Positions 1 through 11,299 of a DNA stretch of 64,000 bases are shown piece by piece. Location of the stretch: contig JAMJFZ010001222.1 in NCBI GenBank assembly GCA_026225945.1, positions 386,501-450,500 on the forward strand. Reading direction: 5' to 3'. The notes below the pieces were generated by a model, which saw only the letters and a list, made by a program, of their open reading frames with translations, ran no database searches and was not told the origin of the DNA. The DNA comes from Cricetomys ansorgei (lineage: Eukaryota; Chordata; Mammalia; Rodentia; Nesomyidae). Position numbers and translations under genes: made by a program. Position 1 is the stretch's first letter, and each line of letters begins with the position of its first letter.

Positions 1-559
1 AACAGTCAAAAGAAAACAATAGTAAGAACGGGATATATCATCTTTCATATGATCTTGAGAAAAAGAACCATGCCACTTGTGAGGATGAGGAAGAAGAAAA
101 GCACATAAGAATTTTTTTTTCTTTAGACTTCTATAAGATCAGACTCCTCAAAAGCTTGTTTGATGGCATGCAGTTACCAAGTCTTTATCAGTTCAAAGTT
201 CAGGTTTTTCCAGTAAAGAAACATGGTTTCTTTATGTGCATTCCTTCATCACGTAAATTGCTTAAAGTGTCTGTTTAATAATAAAACGTCACTGATTTCA
301 GAGTGAATGTTTGGAATTTTATTGCTGAGCCTGTGTTTATAGCATTTTAAAAACCTGTTTTTATTCACTGGTCCTGAAAGGAGATAATTTACAATATGCT
401 AAAAGCTAAAAGCTAAAAAAAAAAAAAATCAGTCAAAATTCTCTTGATTTTGACTCATAATTGGCAGAATGCTAACTCTGCTCTTCCTAACTTCCATACT
501 TGGCTTTATAGTTAGAGGGAAGACAGAAAGCCCTGCTACTATGGTCCATCTAGCTAAAC

Positions 560-782
560 CAGTGGTTCTCAACCTGTGAGTCGTGACCCCTTTGGAGGTC
601 AAACAACCCTTTCACAGGGATCACCTAAGACCATCCTGCTTATCAGATATTTACATTACAACTCATGGCAGCAGCATAATTAATTATGAAGTAGCAGTGA
701 AAATAATTTTATGGTTAGGGGTCACCACGACATGAGGAACTGTATTAAAGGGTTGCAGCGTTAGGAAGATTGAAAGCCACTG
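560..782. mobile_element. URR1-like hAT MITE (non-autonomous DNA transposon)
   Basis: About 223 bases with terminal inverted repeats: starts cagtggttctcaacct and ends ...agattgaaagccactg. The interior matches the rodent URR1 family (hAT-Charlie related) I recognise by its 'gaccctttaatacagttcctcatg' theme. It is non-coding. The 8-bp flanks (agctaaac / ataaactc) no longer match well, so it is an old copy. Confidence 0.85.
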
Positions 783-1179
783 ATAAACTCAACCAGTCTG
801 CAAGCAGTTTAAGATGCATAAGCCATTGGTTTAGCTACCCCACAGTGATTTATCCTGAACATCTGAGACAAATGGTTAAATTCCCTTAGCAATTGCTAAC
901 AATTATGATTTCTTCTGATCCAGTATCATTATTTAAGTTTTCAAATGTATACATCTAGTTTCCTCAAGAATATGTGTAGCAGGTGGCTACTATGCTTTTT
1001 TTACCCTCTAGCTCAGAAAAGAAAAAAGAAAGATAGGAGAAAGAAAGAAATATTCACTGCCCTTGTCAGCAGCCTGAGTCTGGGAGAGCAGGAACTGGTA
1101 GTGAGTTGGACTAACGTCTCAAGGCAATACCCCGAACCTAATTCCCTCCCCAGCTTTCCAGGCCTCAATCAATGGATAC

Positions 1180-1400
1180 TCTGAGCAAAGTTCCCAGAAG
1201 TCTAAGCTGCATGCAATCACAAGGACAAGCTGCACATGGCAAATTCATAGGACCAGTAACAAATAGTCCAAATCAAACTCACTCTCATCCACTACCCCTG
1301 GAATGAGGCACAAAAACATATTCCAAAACCATTCTGTGTTTTTAGGGGAACCAAAATCACAAAACTCTTTCAGAACGTATCACTACAAGTATGCTAAGTT
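1180..1400. repeat. Dispersed repeat, family unknown (copy 1)
   Basis: This resembles 11300-11530 in the window. Both have a C/A-rich body followed by a shared 'ccaaaaccattctgtgttttta...accaaaat' type segment. The two copies are diverged. Probably an old rodent LTR or retroelement fragment; no name assigned. Confidence 0.45.
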
Positions 1401-2867
1401 GTCTTAGGGAAACCCTTTCTACATCAACATCCCCTGGTTAGATCTAAAGCACAGCAGAGGCCACTAAACTTTGCTTGCTTCTTGTGACACAAGTATACTT
1501 TTCAGTTCCATTCTTTGATACCAGGAGTGTTTCCAACGCATGGCTATTATCTTTCTACTTATCCTGTCTCAAAAAAGAAAACTACAAAGGAAAGAGACAC
1601 AACTAGGACCTTTGAAGGACATGTATTTATACCTTTCACACATGTCTTTCAAAATAAAACCATTACTTATCCAGAAAGGAGCCACTTTACTAGAGTATGA
1701 ATAGAAAAACCAAGGGAGTAACACTTGCGGGCTAATGGGTTGTCGCTCACAAGGCGCATGAACAACTCCATCTGTCTGGGTTTCCAATAGTCCCCACCTG
1801 TGGGGACTTGAGGAGAGAGTGTGTATGAATACAGATATTTTTAAAAATCAGTCATACAAATCCTATCTATCCAAAAACTTTTTTTCCCCAATGCCAGAAA
1901 AAGGTTTCTGATTAAGGACCCAGTCTTTTAAGAATAGCTACCTAAGTAACTCCAGATGTGGTATTTTGGGTTTTGGTTAATTGGTAGAAGCCGGAGGGCA
2001 AACCCTAAAGAACGCCCCCTATTAGAAATGTTTGCCATTCTGTCCTAAATAACCCTGTTCTAGTAGTACTGCTGGGAGGTCCCAGAATTTAAACTGACGA
2101 CAACTCATGCAAGATACAGAACCCTAAGAAACTCCACAGTGGTGTTGCTTTCAGGAGTCACTTTCGGCAGGTGTGATGAATTGACCAACGGTATGAAGCA
2201 GTATTTAAAGACAACTTTTTTGATAAAAGAATAAATTTTGGAATGACAAATTCTATATATTTTGTGGAGTTTGTGCACCTGTTGATTAGAATTTGTTCTC
2301 TAATTAAAATGAAATCTCCAATGTTCTAAAACTAATATATTTTCATGCTATACACTGAATATAATCGTATTTTTCTGAAAGATTCAGAGTGCTCACTAGT
2401 ACACTGCACAGACTCAGACAGAATTTTGTTTGCCCTTGCTTCTACCTTCAAGGTGCATGCCAACTGCCTGGCAGATTTCAAAATAAAAGGATGCAACTAC
2501 ACCTTGTAGCAATCCATTCTTAGCAAGTATTACTGTCAGGAAGTTTCCCCACCTAATTTTAATTAACCCTGCTAGAATTTAATTGCATTTTCTCTTGGTT
2601 TGTTTCCAGGAAGTGTTGATCCCTATCTTTAGTCCATGAAGAGTATGTAAGATGGAACACTACAATTTAATTAAAGTAATAACTCAGGCAAAGGTCAGGA
2701 AAGGGGTAAGAACTTCCAGTTAGGAGAAGTTTTATTCCACCCACTTCAATTCTGTGTGCATTTACTGAAGGCTTTCTGTACTGACTATAGGTGGGGCAAT
2801 GGGAATACAAAGAAGAAATCACCTATTTCAAGTTCACAGTCTTGGGAGCATTTATTCTATTATTGCT
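1401..2867. other. AT-rich intronic DNA, no recognised element
   Basis: No gene, SINE, LTR or tandem repeat was recognised in this stretch. Reading frames are short and lack any family signature. Confidence 0.5.
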
Positions 2868-3040
2868 TTTCGTGTGTGTGTATGCCTGAGTTTGTGTATG
2901 TGAACCACACACAAACAGGATTGCCTGCTACTGGAATTATACAGATGGTTGTGAGCCAACAGGTGAGTGATGTGAAGTGAACCCTGAACCTCTACAAAAA
3001 CAGTAAGTGCTCATAACCACCAAACCATCTCTCTAGCCCA
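2868..3040 (-). mobile_element. B3 SINE
   Basis: The minus strand begins ggctagagagatggtttggtgg and ends in a TG-rich tail. The tRNA-derived head and the 'ctcacaaccatctgtaattccag' body identify B3 (B2 superfamily). Confidence 0.85.
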
Positions 3041-3048
3041 GGAAACAC

Positions 3049-3375
3049 TTTTTTCTTTTTCTCTTTTTGGAGCAATGGATATTATTATATTTTACAAATA
3101 CACTGAAGAATCATGCACTGCTGCTTGCATTGGTGGCAACCCTGGGCTACAGTCTGCACACTCCTTTGCAACTGGACCTGTGGTGGTAGAACTTTTCATC
3201 TTGCCTTTATTGTTTACTGTGACCCCTGCATTGTTTTTAAATAAAGACACATCCGTCTTTTCTTCAGTATGGCTTCTGTTGTTGAATTACCACTGCTGGA
3301 TGGATCTTTTTGTAGTGGGACTTTGCCAGGAAGTCTGTTCTGTTGAGCCTTCTTATGACTGGATGCCACTTGGAC
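3049..3375 (-). pseudogene. RPL23 processed pseudogene (3' half)
   Basis: Read on the minus strand, this matches the 3' half of the ribosomal protein uL14 (RPL23) mRNA. Recognisable pieces are RLPG, the [12 protein letters not shown] segment followed by [10 protein letters not shown], and the region of the natural stop (3111-3113) and its 3' untranslated part. A T-rich run on the plus strand (3049-3068) is the remnant poly(A) tail. There are no introns. About 60 bases are missing after RLPG relative to the expected message, and small deletions around 3240-3275 shift the frame. The 5' half is absent or unrecognisable. It is a dead retrocopy made by L1 machinery, lying in a PDSS2 intron on the same strand as the gene. 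Confidence 0.85.
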
Positions 3376-4079
3376 TTGTGGGAACAGCTTAGGATACAAA
3401 GGAGGCGTGGCAGTTGGCATGGCAGTTAGCGGATGGTATGAAAGATGCCACTGCAGTCTCCAGGCTCAGACAGACAAGGACAGCCAGAGGCTGTGACAAT
3501 TTCTTCCTTTTTCTCTCTTTCCCTCTTTCCTGAGCTAGTGAGGGTAAAATAACCAGGGCACTGTGGGAACATGCACAAGTTAGGATTTAGTTACACGTTA
3601 GGAGTCTGTTACAGTAACGTTCAGTCACTGTAACTGAAGAAAGCATAGGCCAAGAAAACAGTTCTCAGGGCAGGAGAACAGGAGAGCCTTCAGCTGCGAG
3701 TGGAGTAGAGAGAACAGGGAGACTCAGCTACAAGTGAACAGGACCAGGAGAGCAGATTTCAGTTAGGTCTTTTTTCTTTGCTCTGGTTTGCCTTTCTTAG
3801 TTGTGGTATCGCTATGTCACTCAGACCAGCAGCAGGAAGTCTGTCCAGCCATTCCTTGGTTCCCCTCATAGAAATGATACACAAAATTTTGCTCCATGTT
3901 GTAAGTACAGCTGATCAGAACTACAAAAGGGAAATCTGGAATTTCACTCCAGATGTTCTACCATGTCCTAGCTTCAACACCGTGATTACCCGGAAAGACA
4001 GAAACACTTAAGTTCATAATCCAAAACACAGGGACCAGGTTGACCAGTTTAATCTGTGGTCAGCTGTGAAAAGGCAACT

Positions 4080-4203
4080 TGGAAGCTGGGCATGCTGCCA
4101 CACCCCTTCAGTCTCGTCATTCACTGTCAGAGCACGTGGAGCTCTGAGAGTTCCAGGCCAGCCAGAGCTACAGAGACACAGTCTCAAAACAAAACAGAAA
4201 AGC
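4080..4203 (+). mobile_element. B1 SINE
   Basis: Starts gaagctgggcatgctgcc and continues through 'gttccaggccagccagagctac' to 'gtctcaaaacaaaacag'. A diverged B1 (7SL-derived) copy. Confidence 0.85.
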
Positions 4204-4276
4204 AGCAGCTCCAATGGTCATCGGAAGACATCTACTAGACTAGTGGAAATAGCCACCTCTTGAGACAACAGGTGGA

Positions 4277-4293
4277 GGCCACCAGGGAGTGCA
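4277..4293 (+). promoter_or_regulatory. CTCF-like motif
   Basis: Reads GGCCACCAGGGAGTGCA, a close match to the CTCF core (CCACCAGGGGGC) with two differences. Sequence match only; occupancy unknown. Confidence 0.35.
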
Positions 4294-5221
4294 AGTCAGT
4301 GATGTCATAGCTTCTAATTCTTGAGAGGACAGAGGGGATAAGCAACTGGACCTGGAACCATCAGAGACTGCTTAAGAGAAGCGGCAACACTTGTATTCAA
4401 CCCTCTGTCTAAGCAGAGCTTCCTAAATGTGAATGTGGATTTATATCCTGTGACTCCAGCCTAAGGTGGAAAGTGGGGAGAGGCAGAAATAGCTAGACAG
4501 GAAGAAAGCTCTGCAAAAATCTACCTGTGCCCCCCAGAACACAGGGTGTTCCTCAAGCCTACTGTGTCCTCCAGAACACAGGGTACTCCTTAAACCTTTA
4601 ATAGAGCTCCACTGACAGAAGAGAAAACCTGCGGTCTGCAGGAAACTTCGCTAAACTGACATTCAGATTTGATAGCCACCTAAAGAGGCAGGCACCTTGT
4701 TTTTAACCCAACTACAAATACTCCTTCCCTTTACTGAGATACCTAAGTGCCCACATGGCTCCGGTAGTAGCAAGGGCTCCTTAGCAAACAGCAGCTAATT
4801 TACCTAGAAAAAAAGAATATGCCAAATTCAGAAAGAAAACTACCATGAGATACAGTCCTGGGAGACGCTGCTGCGGCCCAGGGCAATACCTTACTCATTA
4901 CTAACCCAGCCTAGAATTTACAAACCTAAAGTGTATTGTGTTCATCAGGGCCGGGGTTTACAGCACTCACAGCAGCTAATTATATGCATATTTTGAACTG
5001 ACTTCTTTAAATTAAGCCACTTCAACTAAAAAGTTCTAAACTCTAATTAAGAACCACATTCTAGCCAGCATCCCTGCCCTCTTCAGCTTCTTGACTTATT
5101 AGCAAATCCCATTTTATTTAAAGCTTATTGATGGAAAATTATTTTGTTTCAGAAAGGATGACTATTTTGTCAGGGGTATTTCCTAGTCTCTAGTTAGAAA
5201 GGAGAGAGGCAAGCTATGCTG

Positions 5222-5390
5222 TAGCCTACTGCCTAAGTCTTTAATCCTATGAGCCTTAAACAAGATAAGTTTTACTAGTCCTCAATATAGTAAATATTAT
5301 TATTCCCATTTTTGCTATTGATAACTGAAGTTCTGAGTGGCTAGTCTGTCTAAATAGGTAGTAAGTAACCTAAATAAATCTGTCTGCTTC
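5222..5390 (+). mobile_element. MIR-like ancient SINE fragment
   Basis: The motif 'attattattcccatttttgc' followed by 'gaagttctgagtgg...taggtagtaagtaacc' follows the MIR core-to-tail order. Strongly diverged. Confidence 0.5.
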
Positions 5391-5607
5391 CCAAACTATA
5401 TTCTTCCAGTATACCATGCAACTTTAACTGCTGCTATTTTTAATAATTATTGTCATGATCTCGTTTCCAACTCATATTTGCATAACACAGCACACCTTTC
5501 ATATCATTTTAATCTATAATATTTCTTCAGGCTCTTAACTATCCTTCAAGGGAAAGTGCTGGAGGCTGATGACTAGCACGAGACCACAAATAAATTATTA
5601 GACACAA

Positions 5608-5772
5608 ATAACAGCTAATAATGGCTGCTGTATTTGTTGAACACTAAGGAAATGCTTTTATAACATGCTACAATGTGATCTTCATTACAATCCTGTGAGG
5701 CTAGAATAGAAATCGTCTCTTCTACAAATGAGGAAACTGGCCCCAAGAACTCTGCAGATCACGGATTGGTAT
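5608..5772 (+). mobile_element. MIR SINE
   Basis: Contains 'atcctgtgaggctagaatag' and 'acaaatgaggaaactggccc', the conserved MIR core and 3' part. Confidence 0.7.
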
Positions 5773-6700
5773 GTGCACTACCCCCTGTCCCTATCTATAA
5801 CATTACACAAGCCTGCCACCAAAATTGCAGTGCTCTCTAGATAGTATACACTTGCCATATTAAGTTAGACTAAAATTAGTTAGAATTTCAAGTAGAAATT
5901 AAAATCAGTCTGCATTCCCAACTCAGTGCTGAATGAATAGGGCAGAAGCAGCAAACAGGTGGCAAGACAATATCTGCCAGGAATTTCACTGGGTAATACA
6001 CACAGATAACCAGAAACATAATTTGGGGAGAAAATAAACCATCGAGATCCCAGACTGTCCTCTTTGGGACAAAAGATATTACCTTGACAATTTAACAAAG
6101 ATGCTGTTATTCTAGCAAACATTCACAATCAAGTATATAGAAAAGTTCATCCAATGAAACAGTAAAATCATGAAAGATGAATAACTCCATCCCCAGTTTC
6201 CCCTCTAGGTTGACTAGGCATAGTGTTAAGAATTTGTAAAGTTAGATTAAAATGCTAGGTCTAGCACTACCGACTTTTATACATTCACTCTGGACTCATA
6301 AAATCATTTCATGAATACTCTGTTGTCATGTGGTTCTCCCTAAAAAGTATGTGAGAAAATAATTTTAAAAGCTTTTAATAAAAGTCAATATATACCATAG
6401 AATTTGTTCTGGGAAACTAAACAGCATTCCTTTTGAACATACAAGAGCATTGCATGCTCTTTCGGGGCTTCTTCAGGGTTAGCACCACATCAGAAGACAT
6501 TAAGGCCCAAATAAAGACCTGGCCACTTCACCAGACAGACTAGACCAGCAACTTACTGCAGAATTACCTGACTTCCACTGTTGCAAAAAAGCAACGACGA
6601 AATGGAACACCGCAATGGAGTGTTACACAGCAGTTTCCTCCAGTCTGTCTTGAGGGAATCTAAGATACAGGAGTCTTAAGACCGGTGAAATGTCCATCCA
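5773..6700. other. Unique-looking intronic DNA
   Basis: No interspersed repeat or gene was recognised. A mildly AT-rich stretch in PDSS2 intron 1. Confidence 0.5.
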
Positions 6701-7115
6701 GTAGGGTAGCTTTTTAAAACTCATAGCTCTGGAAGTTCTTGAAACTGAACGGATTCACTGGTCCTCCTCCCTCTCCCAGACCCCCCTCCCTTTCCTAGAC
6801 CTCCTGTCCCTGTCCTAGACCCCCTCCCTCTCCAAGCATATATAAGCAGAAAGGAGTGCTGAGAGGCATCTCAGACCAGCCTGGGAAGGACACTCTCCTT
6901 CAGGGACAGTGTACTACAGGCTTCCAGCTTTTCCGAGCCATCACTCAGGTTGTGCTGGCTTTGGTGATGCAACTGTCTTTGAGTCATCCTGCTCCTCTAA
7001 GTAGCCCTTCAACCATATTCCTGAAAAGAACACCAATTACTGGTTCACCAATTGGGCTTTGGTGGTATCCTCACTTCGGTCTGTTGTCAGTTTAAGTAGA
7101 TTTTTGCTCACATCT
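6700..7115 (+). mobile_element. Solo LTR-like element, rodent MaLR/ERV type, family uncertain
   Basis: A C/T-rich tandem (6765-6834) is followed directly by a TATA box (tatataag, about 6839) and then an R/U5-like stretch ending around 'ttcaccaattgggctttggtggtatcctcac'. That order (U3, TATA, R/U5) fits an LTR. I cannot name the family or fix the ends. Confidence 0.5.
6765..6834 (+). repeat. About 20-bp C/T tandem, 3.5 units
   Basis: Units of the form ccctccctctcccagacc repeat about 3.5 times with small changes, immediately upstream of the tatataag box. Confidence 0.75.
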
Positions 7116-7234
7116 CCCCAGAAATACTGTCACACAACAGGAGGCGATACCTCTAGCTGCCAATGGCACTGTTTATGTGTCAGTCCGGATGCCACGTTTC
7201 CTGGGTTTCAACAGGATGTTGTCTTAGTGACCTC

Positions 7235-7850
7235 GCACACTGCTGGAATAAAATACCTGACAAAAGCAACTTAAGGACAGAAAGGTTTATTTTAGCTCAC
7301 AGTTCAAGAATATTGTCCAGCGTGTAGGGAAGACAGGGTGGGAGGAGCCTGAGATAGCCGGTCACGGCACATCCAGGCAAGAAGCATAGTAATGAATGTA
7401 TGTGCTCAGTCCACTTTCTTTTTATTTAGTCCAGGACCCTGGCCCACAGGAAGGATACTGCCCATCTTGGGGTGAGTCTGCCCATCTTATTTAACTTAAT
7501 CAAGATAATCCCTCACAGGCCTGACCAGAGGCTAGCCCACTCTAGATAATCCCTCACAGGCCTGACCAGAGGCTAGCCCACTCTAGATAATCCCTTACAG
7601 GCCTGACCAGAGCTAGCCCACTCTAGATAATGCCTCACAGGCCTGACCAGAGGCTAGCCCACTCTAGATAATGCCTCACAGGCCTGACCAGAGCTAGCCC
7701 ATGCTAGATAATGCCTCACAGGCCTGACCAGAGCTAGCCCACTCTAGGAAATCCCTCCAGGTGTGCCCAGAGGCTTATCTTCTCCGTGATCTTTGGCTCT
7801 GTCAGATGGACAACCAATACTAACCACCACAGGCATCATCTAGGCAAAAG
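7235..7850 (+). mobile_element. Rodent mid-repetitive element ('gacaaaagcaactta' type), expanded internally
   Basis: Begins 'ctggaataaaatacctgacaaaagcaact' with 'aggtttattttagctcacag', the start of a repeat seen six more times in the window. Its 3' part carries the 41-bp minisatellite. Family name uncertain. Confidence 0.6.
7503..7745 (+). repeat. 41-bp minisatellite, 6 near-identical units
   Basis: Units agataatccctcacaggcc... start at 7503, 7544, 7585, 7625, 7666 and 7706 and are 40-41 bp long. Some lack one G (gaggctag versus gagctag). A degenerate seventh unit runs on from 7746. Near-identity of units implies recent expansion. Confidence 0.95.
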
Positions 7851-8624
7851 CAACTGTCCAGGGAAGACACAGTGCTGCACCACCTCTCCTCTGCTCTCTA
7901 CAGTGATGGGAACCAGGCACACGGCAGTGCTTACCTGACATCTTGAATCATAACCTAACCAATAATGGGAGAAGGGGGAGACGAAAGAAAGATGAGGAAA
8001 GAAGAGAGTAAGAAAGAGCCTGAGGTTAGAGAGAAAGTCAACAAAGCAGAAGACTCAAAATGGCACTTCCATCCTGAGAATAAATTTGATTTGGTGATAT
8101 TTAACACTCTGAAGAAATGTCACAAATCCCTTATAATATATTATAGATACTATGTCATGCAAATTATCAATGTTTGCCAAATTCAAAACACTAGAGCATA
8201 ACGTAACATTCATTAGACCTATCTCTACATTCAATGCTGGAAATAAAACCAATCCCATTTGCTTTAAAAAAAAAAAAAAAAACAAAACTTTGAAGGCAAT
8301 GAAATAACATTCCAAGGAGATTCCGGAAGGATAGTAATGTTTAAAGCTATTTTTAAGTACTTGTTAAAATGAAGTTTCAGTGCATAAAAATACAAAGGAA
8401 AAAAAAAAGGGAAGTCTGTAAAGAACTGGTGAGTCACAGGAGAAGCAAAGCCAGCCGCACTGCAGAAAGGAGTTTCTCCTCGGTACCTGATTAAGTCTGG
8501 ATCCTCAAAGCCTGCACCCATTTTTGAAACCTCTTTTAGAGCACTTTTAGAGAAGCATTCTTTGAACTTTTCTTAAAACCACAGCACAGATAAATATTTG
8601 GTGTAACTAATGAGCTGCTAAAGT
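7851..8624. other. Intronic DNA with a poly(A) run, otherwise unassigned
   Basis: Contains an A-rich run (about 8263-8281) and purine-rich stretches near 7970-8040. No gene or clear SINE. Confidence 0.4.
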
Positions 8625-8872
8625 GTTTTTTTTTTTTCCTTGTTTGCTTTGAGACAGGACTCACATGGCACATACTGGTCTTGAATTCCCTATATAGCTG
8701 AGGATAGTCTTGAACTTCTGATCCTCCTGCCTCTACCTTGTGAGTGCTGGAATTACCAAGGAGTGCCACCACCACATCCAGTTGCATGAGGTCCTGGTAT
8801 GAACCCAAATGAACCCAGGGCTTTGTCCATGCTAGACAAAGACTCTATTAACTAAGCTACAGATCTTCTAAG
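8625..8872 (-). mobile_element. B4/RSINE1-like composite SINE
   Basis: Poly(T) then 'gagacaggactcacatggc...cttgaattccctatatagctgagg', and at the far end 'aacccagggctttgtccatgctag...actaagctac'. That second part is the tail typical of B4/RSINE1 elements in reverse orientation. Confidence 0.75.
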
Positions 8873-9384
8873 GTGTTTTGAATTCTGAATCCTATGAAAT
8901 AATAAAAAGCAATCATGTACCACAGTAATAATGGAGATCAACTGTTAATATAGTAGTAATGATCAAGATAAGAAAATGTCTGAATTCTAATTGTCAAAAT
9001 CTAGCCCAAATAATTAACGTAAAGATTATAGCGCTTCAGTCAACAAGCAGCCCACCAAGACTAGTTTTGACTTAAATAACTAAAGCAACTCCAGATCTAG
9101 TGAACTTATCTGACATATAAAAGAGTCAAAAACGCTCAAACAAGATCCCTGAAGAAGATCCTTGAATGAAAGAGAGGCTGTATATTTTGGAATGTGATTT
9201 TCCCAAATGAATCATAACCTGGCAAAAAACAAAACAAAAGGAATAAAAATCTGTTGGAGAAAGCATGAAGGTCCTTGCACACACAGATCTCCAGAGAAAC
9301 CAAGAACGTTAAGCACACGGGTTTATTCTTTCAAAGAAATGAACATAAAACCTGTTCTTCCATCAGGAAAGCTGGGAAATGGAG
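8873..9384. other. AT-rich intronic DNA
   Basis: Nothing recognised. Confidence 0.4.
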
Positions 9385-9950
9385 GTGATTAATAGCCTGG
9401 TGATCTATGATATCGCTTGGCCAGGCCATATCAAGCTCCTACGACCAGGACTGGAAGTGGCTAGTAATCTAAATACCCTTAAGCCAGGGCTAACCAAGCT
9501 TCCACAATCAGGACCAGAGATACCTAATAGTCTAAATGACCCTTACATAATCAGTATAAGCAGTCTCCCCCAAGTTCCCACTACCAGGACTAGAGGAGAC
9601 TAATAGCCCAAATGACCTCTATGCTAACCGTTTATGACTGAGACCAGGCCAGATTCTTCCTTAGGCCATTAAGCTAGTACAGGTAGCCTACCTCCAGAAC
9701 CCATCTTTTTAGGAAATGACATGTACCCTGAGTTGAGTTTCTATGTAAGTATACTTTCTTGTACACCAGCGATTATATTACACCAGGAAACTTTTTTCTA
9801 AATTATTCTGGGTTTAAATATGCTAACAATAAACCACCTGGCATGAGACTCTCTAGAAAGTTTGATCCAGGTTGACGAAGTCAATCTGAACCAAGTTTCC
9901 ATTCTTACCTATTCGTGGTTCATTTCCCTACGGAGATCCCCTCAACAATC
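9385..9950 (+). mobile_element. Solo LTR-like element with tandem repeats in U3
   Basis: Three degenerate units of about 65-75 bp at 9385-9620 share the 'ccaggactagaggtgactaatagtctaaatgaccc' theme. A polyadenylation signal (aataaacc, about 9829) follows, then about 110 bases ending near 'gatcccctcaaca'. The order fits U3-R-U5. Family unknown. Confidence 0.5.
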
Positions 9951-9974
9951 CACTGGCCCTGAAAAGTTACTAGC

Positions 9975-10188
9975 ACGGGACTGGAGAAATGGCTCAGTTG
10001 TTAGGAATACTTTTCCTTTGGAAAAGGACCAAGTAACCAAACCCACGTGGTAGCTCACAACTGTAAGTCAAGTTCCAGGGGATCCAACACCTTTTTCTGG
10101 CCTACATGGGCACCAGCACACACATGTTTCACACATACATGCCTATAAAATACTCATAGACATAAAATAAAAATAAATATTTTCTTTT
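9975..10188 (+). mobile_element. B3 SINE
   Basis: Starts 'gggactggagaaatggctcag', continues 'ccacgtggtagctcacaactg...gttccaggggatcc', and ends in 'aaataaaaataaatattt'. Confidence 0.9.
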
Positions 10189-10206
10189 AGAAGCTATCAG
10201 CACAGG

Positions 10207-10440
10207 GCCAGCTAAGCGGTTCAGAGAGTATAGGCACTTACCACCAAGTCTGATAACCGGAATTCAATCCCCAGGAACCACATGGTAGGAGAAAATTGAC
10301 TCCCAGGAGTGGAGAGTCCTCTGAGCTCTACACATGAACTGTGGCATGTGAATGCCTATGTGTATATATATATATGTGTGTGTGTATATACATATATATG
10401 TACATATATACATATGTATATACATAAATATATATATATG
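10207..10440 (+). mobile_element. B3-type SINE with a long TA/TG tail
   Basis: 'gccagctaagcggttcagag...ggaattcaatccccaggaac' is the tRNA-derived head. It is followed by 'gactcccaggag' and a tail of alternating tatata/tgtgtg from about 10360 to 10440. Confidence 0.75.
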
Positions 10441-10535
10441 AGAAAAATTAGAGGCTGAGGTGAATATGATCAAGATACATTGTATACATGTATGAAACAA
10501 AGAATAAATAAAAATATACTTTTAAAATATTAGCA
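10441..10535 (+). mobile_element. L1 3' end fragment
   Basis: 'gaatatgatcaagatacattgtat...gaataaataaaaatat' matches the 3' terminal motif shared with three other plus-strand elements in the window (33.4, 37.4 and 47.9 kb). Confidence 0.6.
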
Positions 10536-10627
10536 GTACAGGTCCATCAGTTGGGCTGGAAAGGGATATGTATATGGAGTAGGATGGGAACCATGTTCTG
10601 AATCAGTCTCCTCTAACAGTAGTCATC

Positions 10628-10912
10628 TGTTGCAGAAGTTTATTTTTAGTTATATATAAAATAATTATTTTATACACTGTTGGGTGAGGGGCTACCCTAG
10701 GATTTCTTTAGGGGATGTTTGGCTGCTTATGATCTGCACCTGAGGAGTTCTGAATGAATAAAAACACCTGAGTTCAGATGCTCGCGGTTCCACTGTGACT
10801 ATGGTACTGGCCATGATGGTGGCTCCCTCTGCTGAGGTCCGGCAGGGTATGAGCCAATGAAAATGCCTCCTTGTCTCTCTTGGCTGAGTCACCCCAGCAG
10901 TATACAACTACA
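10628..10912 (+). mobile_element. Endogenous retrovirus 5' LTR
   Basis: Starts TGTTGCAGAAG, ends ACTACA, 285 bp, with a polyadenylation signal (gaataaaaac) in the middle. It aligns end to end with the LTR at 32883-33218. The sequence two bases after its end is a lysine-tRNA-type primer binding site, which proves the element is an LTR and sets its orientation (plus, opposite to PDSS2). Class II (ERVK-like) by PBS. I cannot confirm whether it belongs to a mys-type family. Confidence 0.85.
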
Positions 10913-10914
10913 AA

Positions 10915-10934
10915 TGGCACCTGCAACGTGGGGC
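10915..10934 (+). other. Retroviral primer binding site, lysine-tRNA type
   Basis: Twenty bases starting tggcacc and ending caacgtggggc, two bases after the LTR end. They match the lysine-tRNA (1,2) primer binding site of class II ERVs except for one substitution and a one- to two-base change in the middle. Together with the LTR it identifies a proviral, not solo, 5' end. Confidence 0.8.
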
Positions 10935-11299
10935 CTGGAAGTCACATTAATTCAACCTGGAGACAAGGAAGAAAAAGGACATTCCAGACTTCATGGTAAA
11001 GTACACTCAGGGGAGCAACCAAAGGATAGAGTTAAAGGATTAATCGAAGGTTTCTGAAGGAAGAGGAGAGAGAGAAAGGTAGAAATCTTCACAACCTCTT
11101 TTAGGCTATCCTAAGCTTGAAGAGGACTAGCTGAAAATGCATCAGACTAGCGTCTCAGCTCACGGTCTGTAAACTCAATCCCTCCAACCTTTGTTCTTTT
11201 AAGGATTAACACACTAACGACAACAACCCAACCAACGAACCACCAACTAACACTCATCCCAACTGTGAGAGCTTCAGATTTTTTAATATCCTAAGCCAA

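Noticed and set aside
7503..7745. CRISPR-like regular repeats
   Set aside because: Units are directly contiguous with no unique spacers. This is a minisatellite in a mammalian genome.
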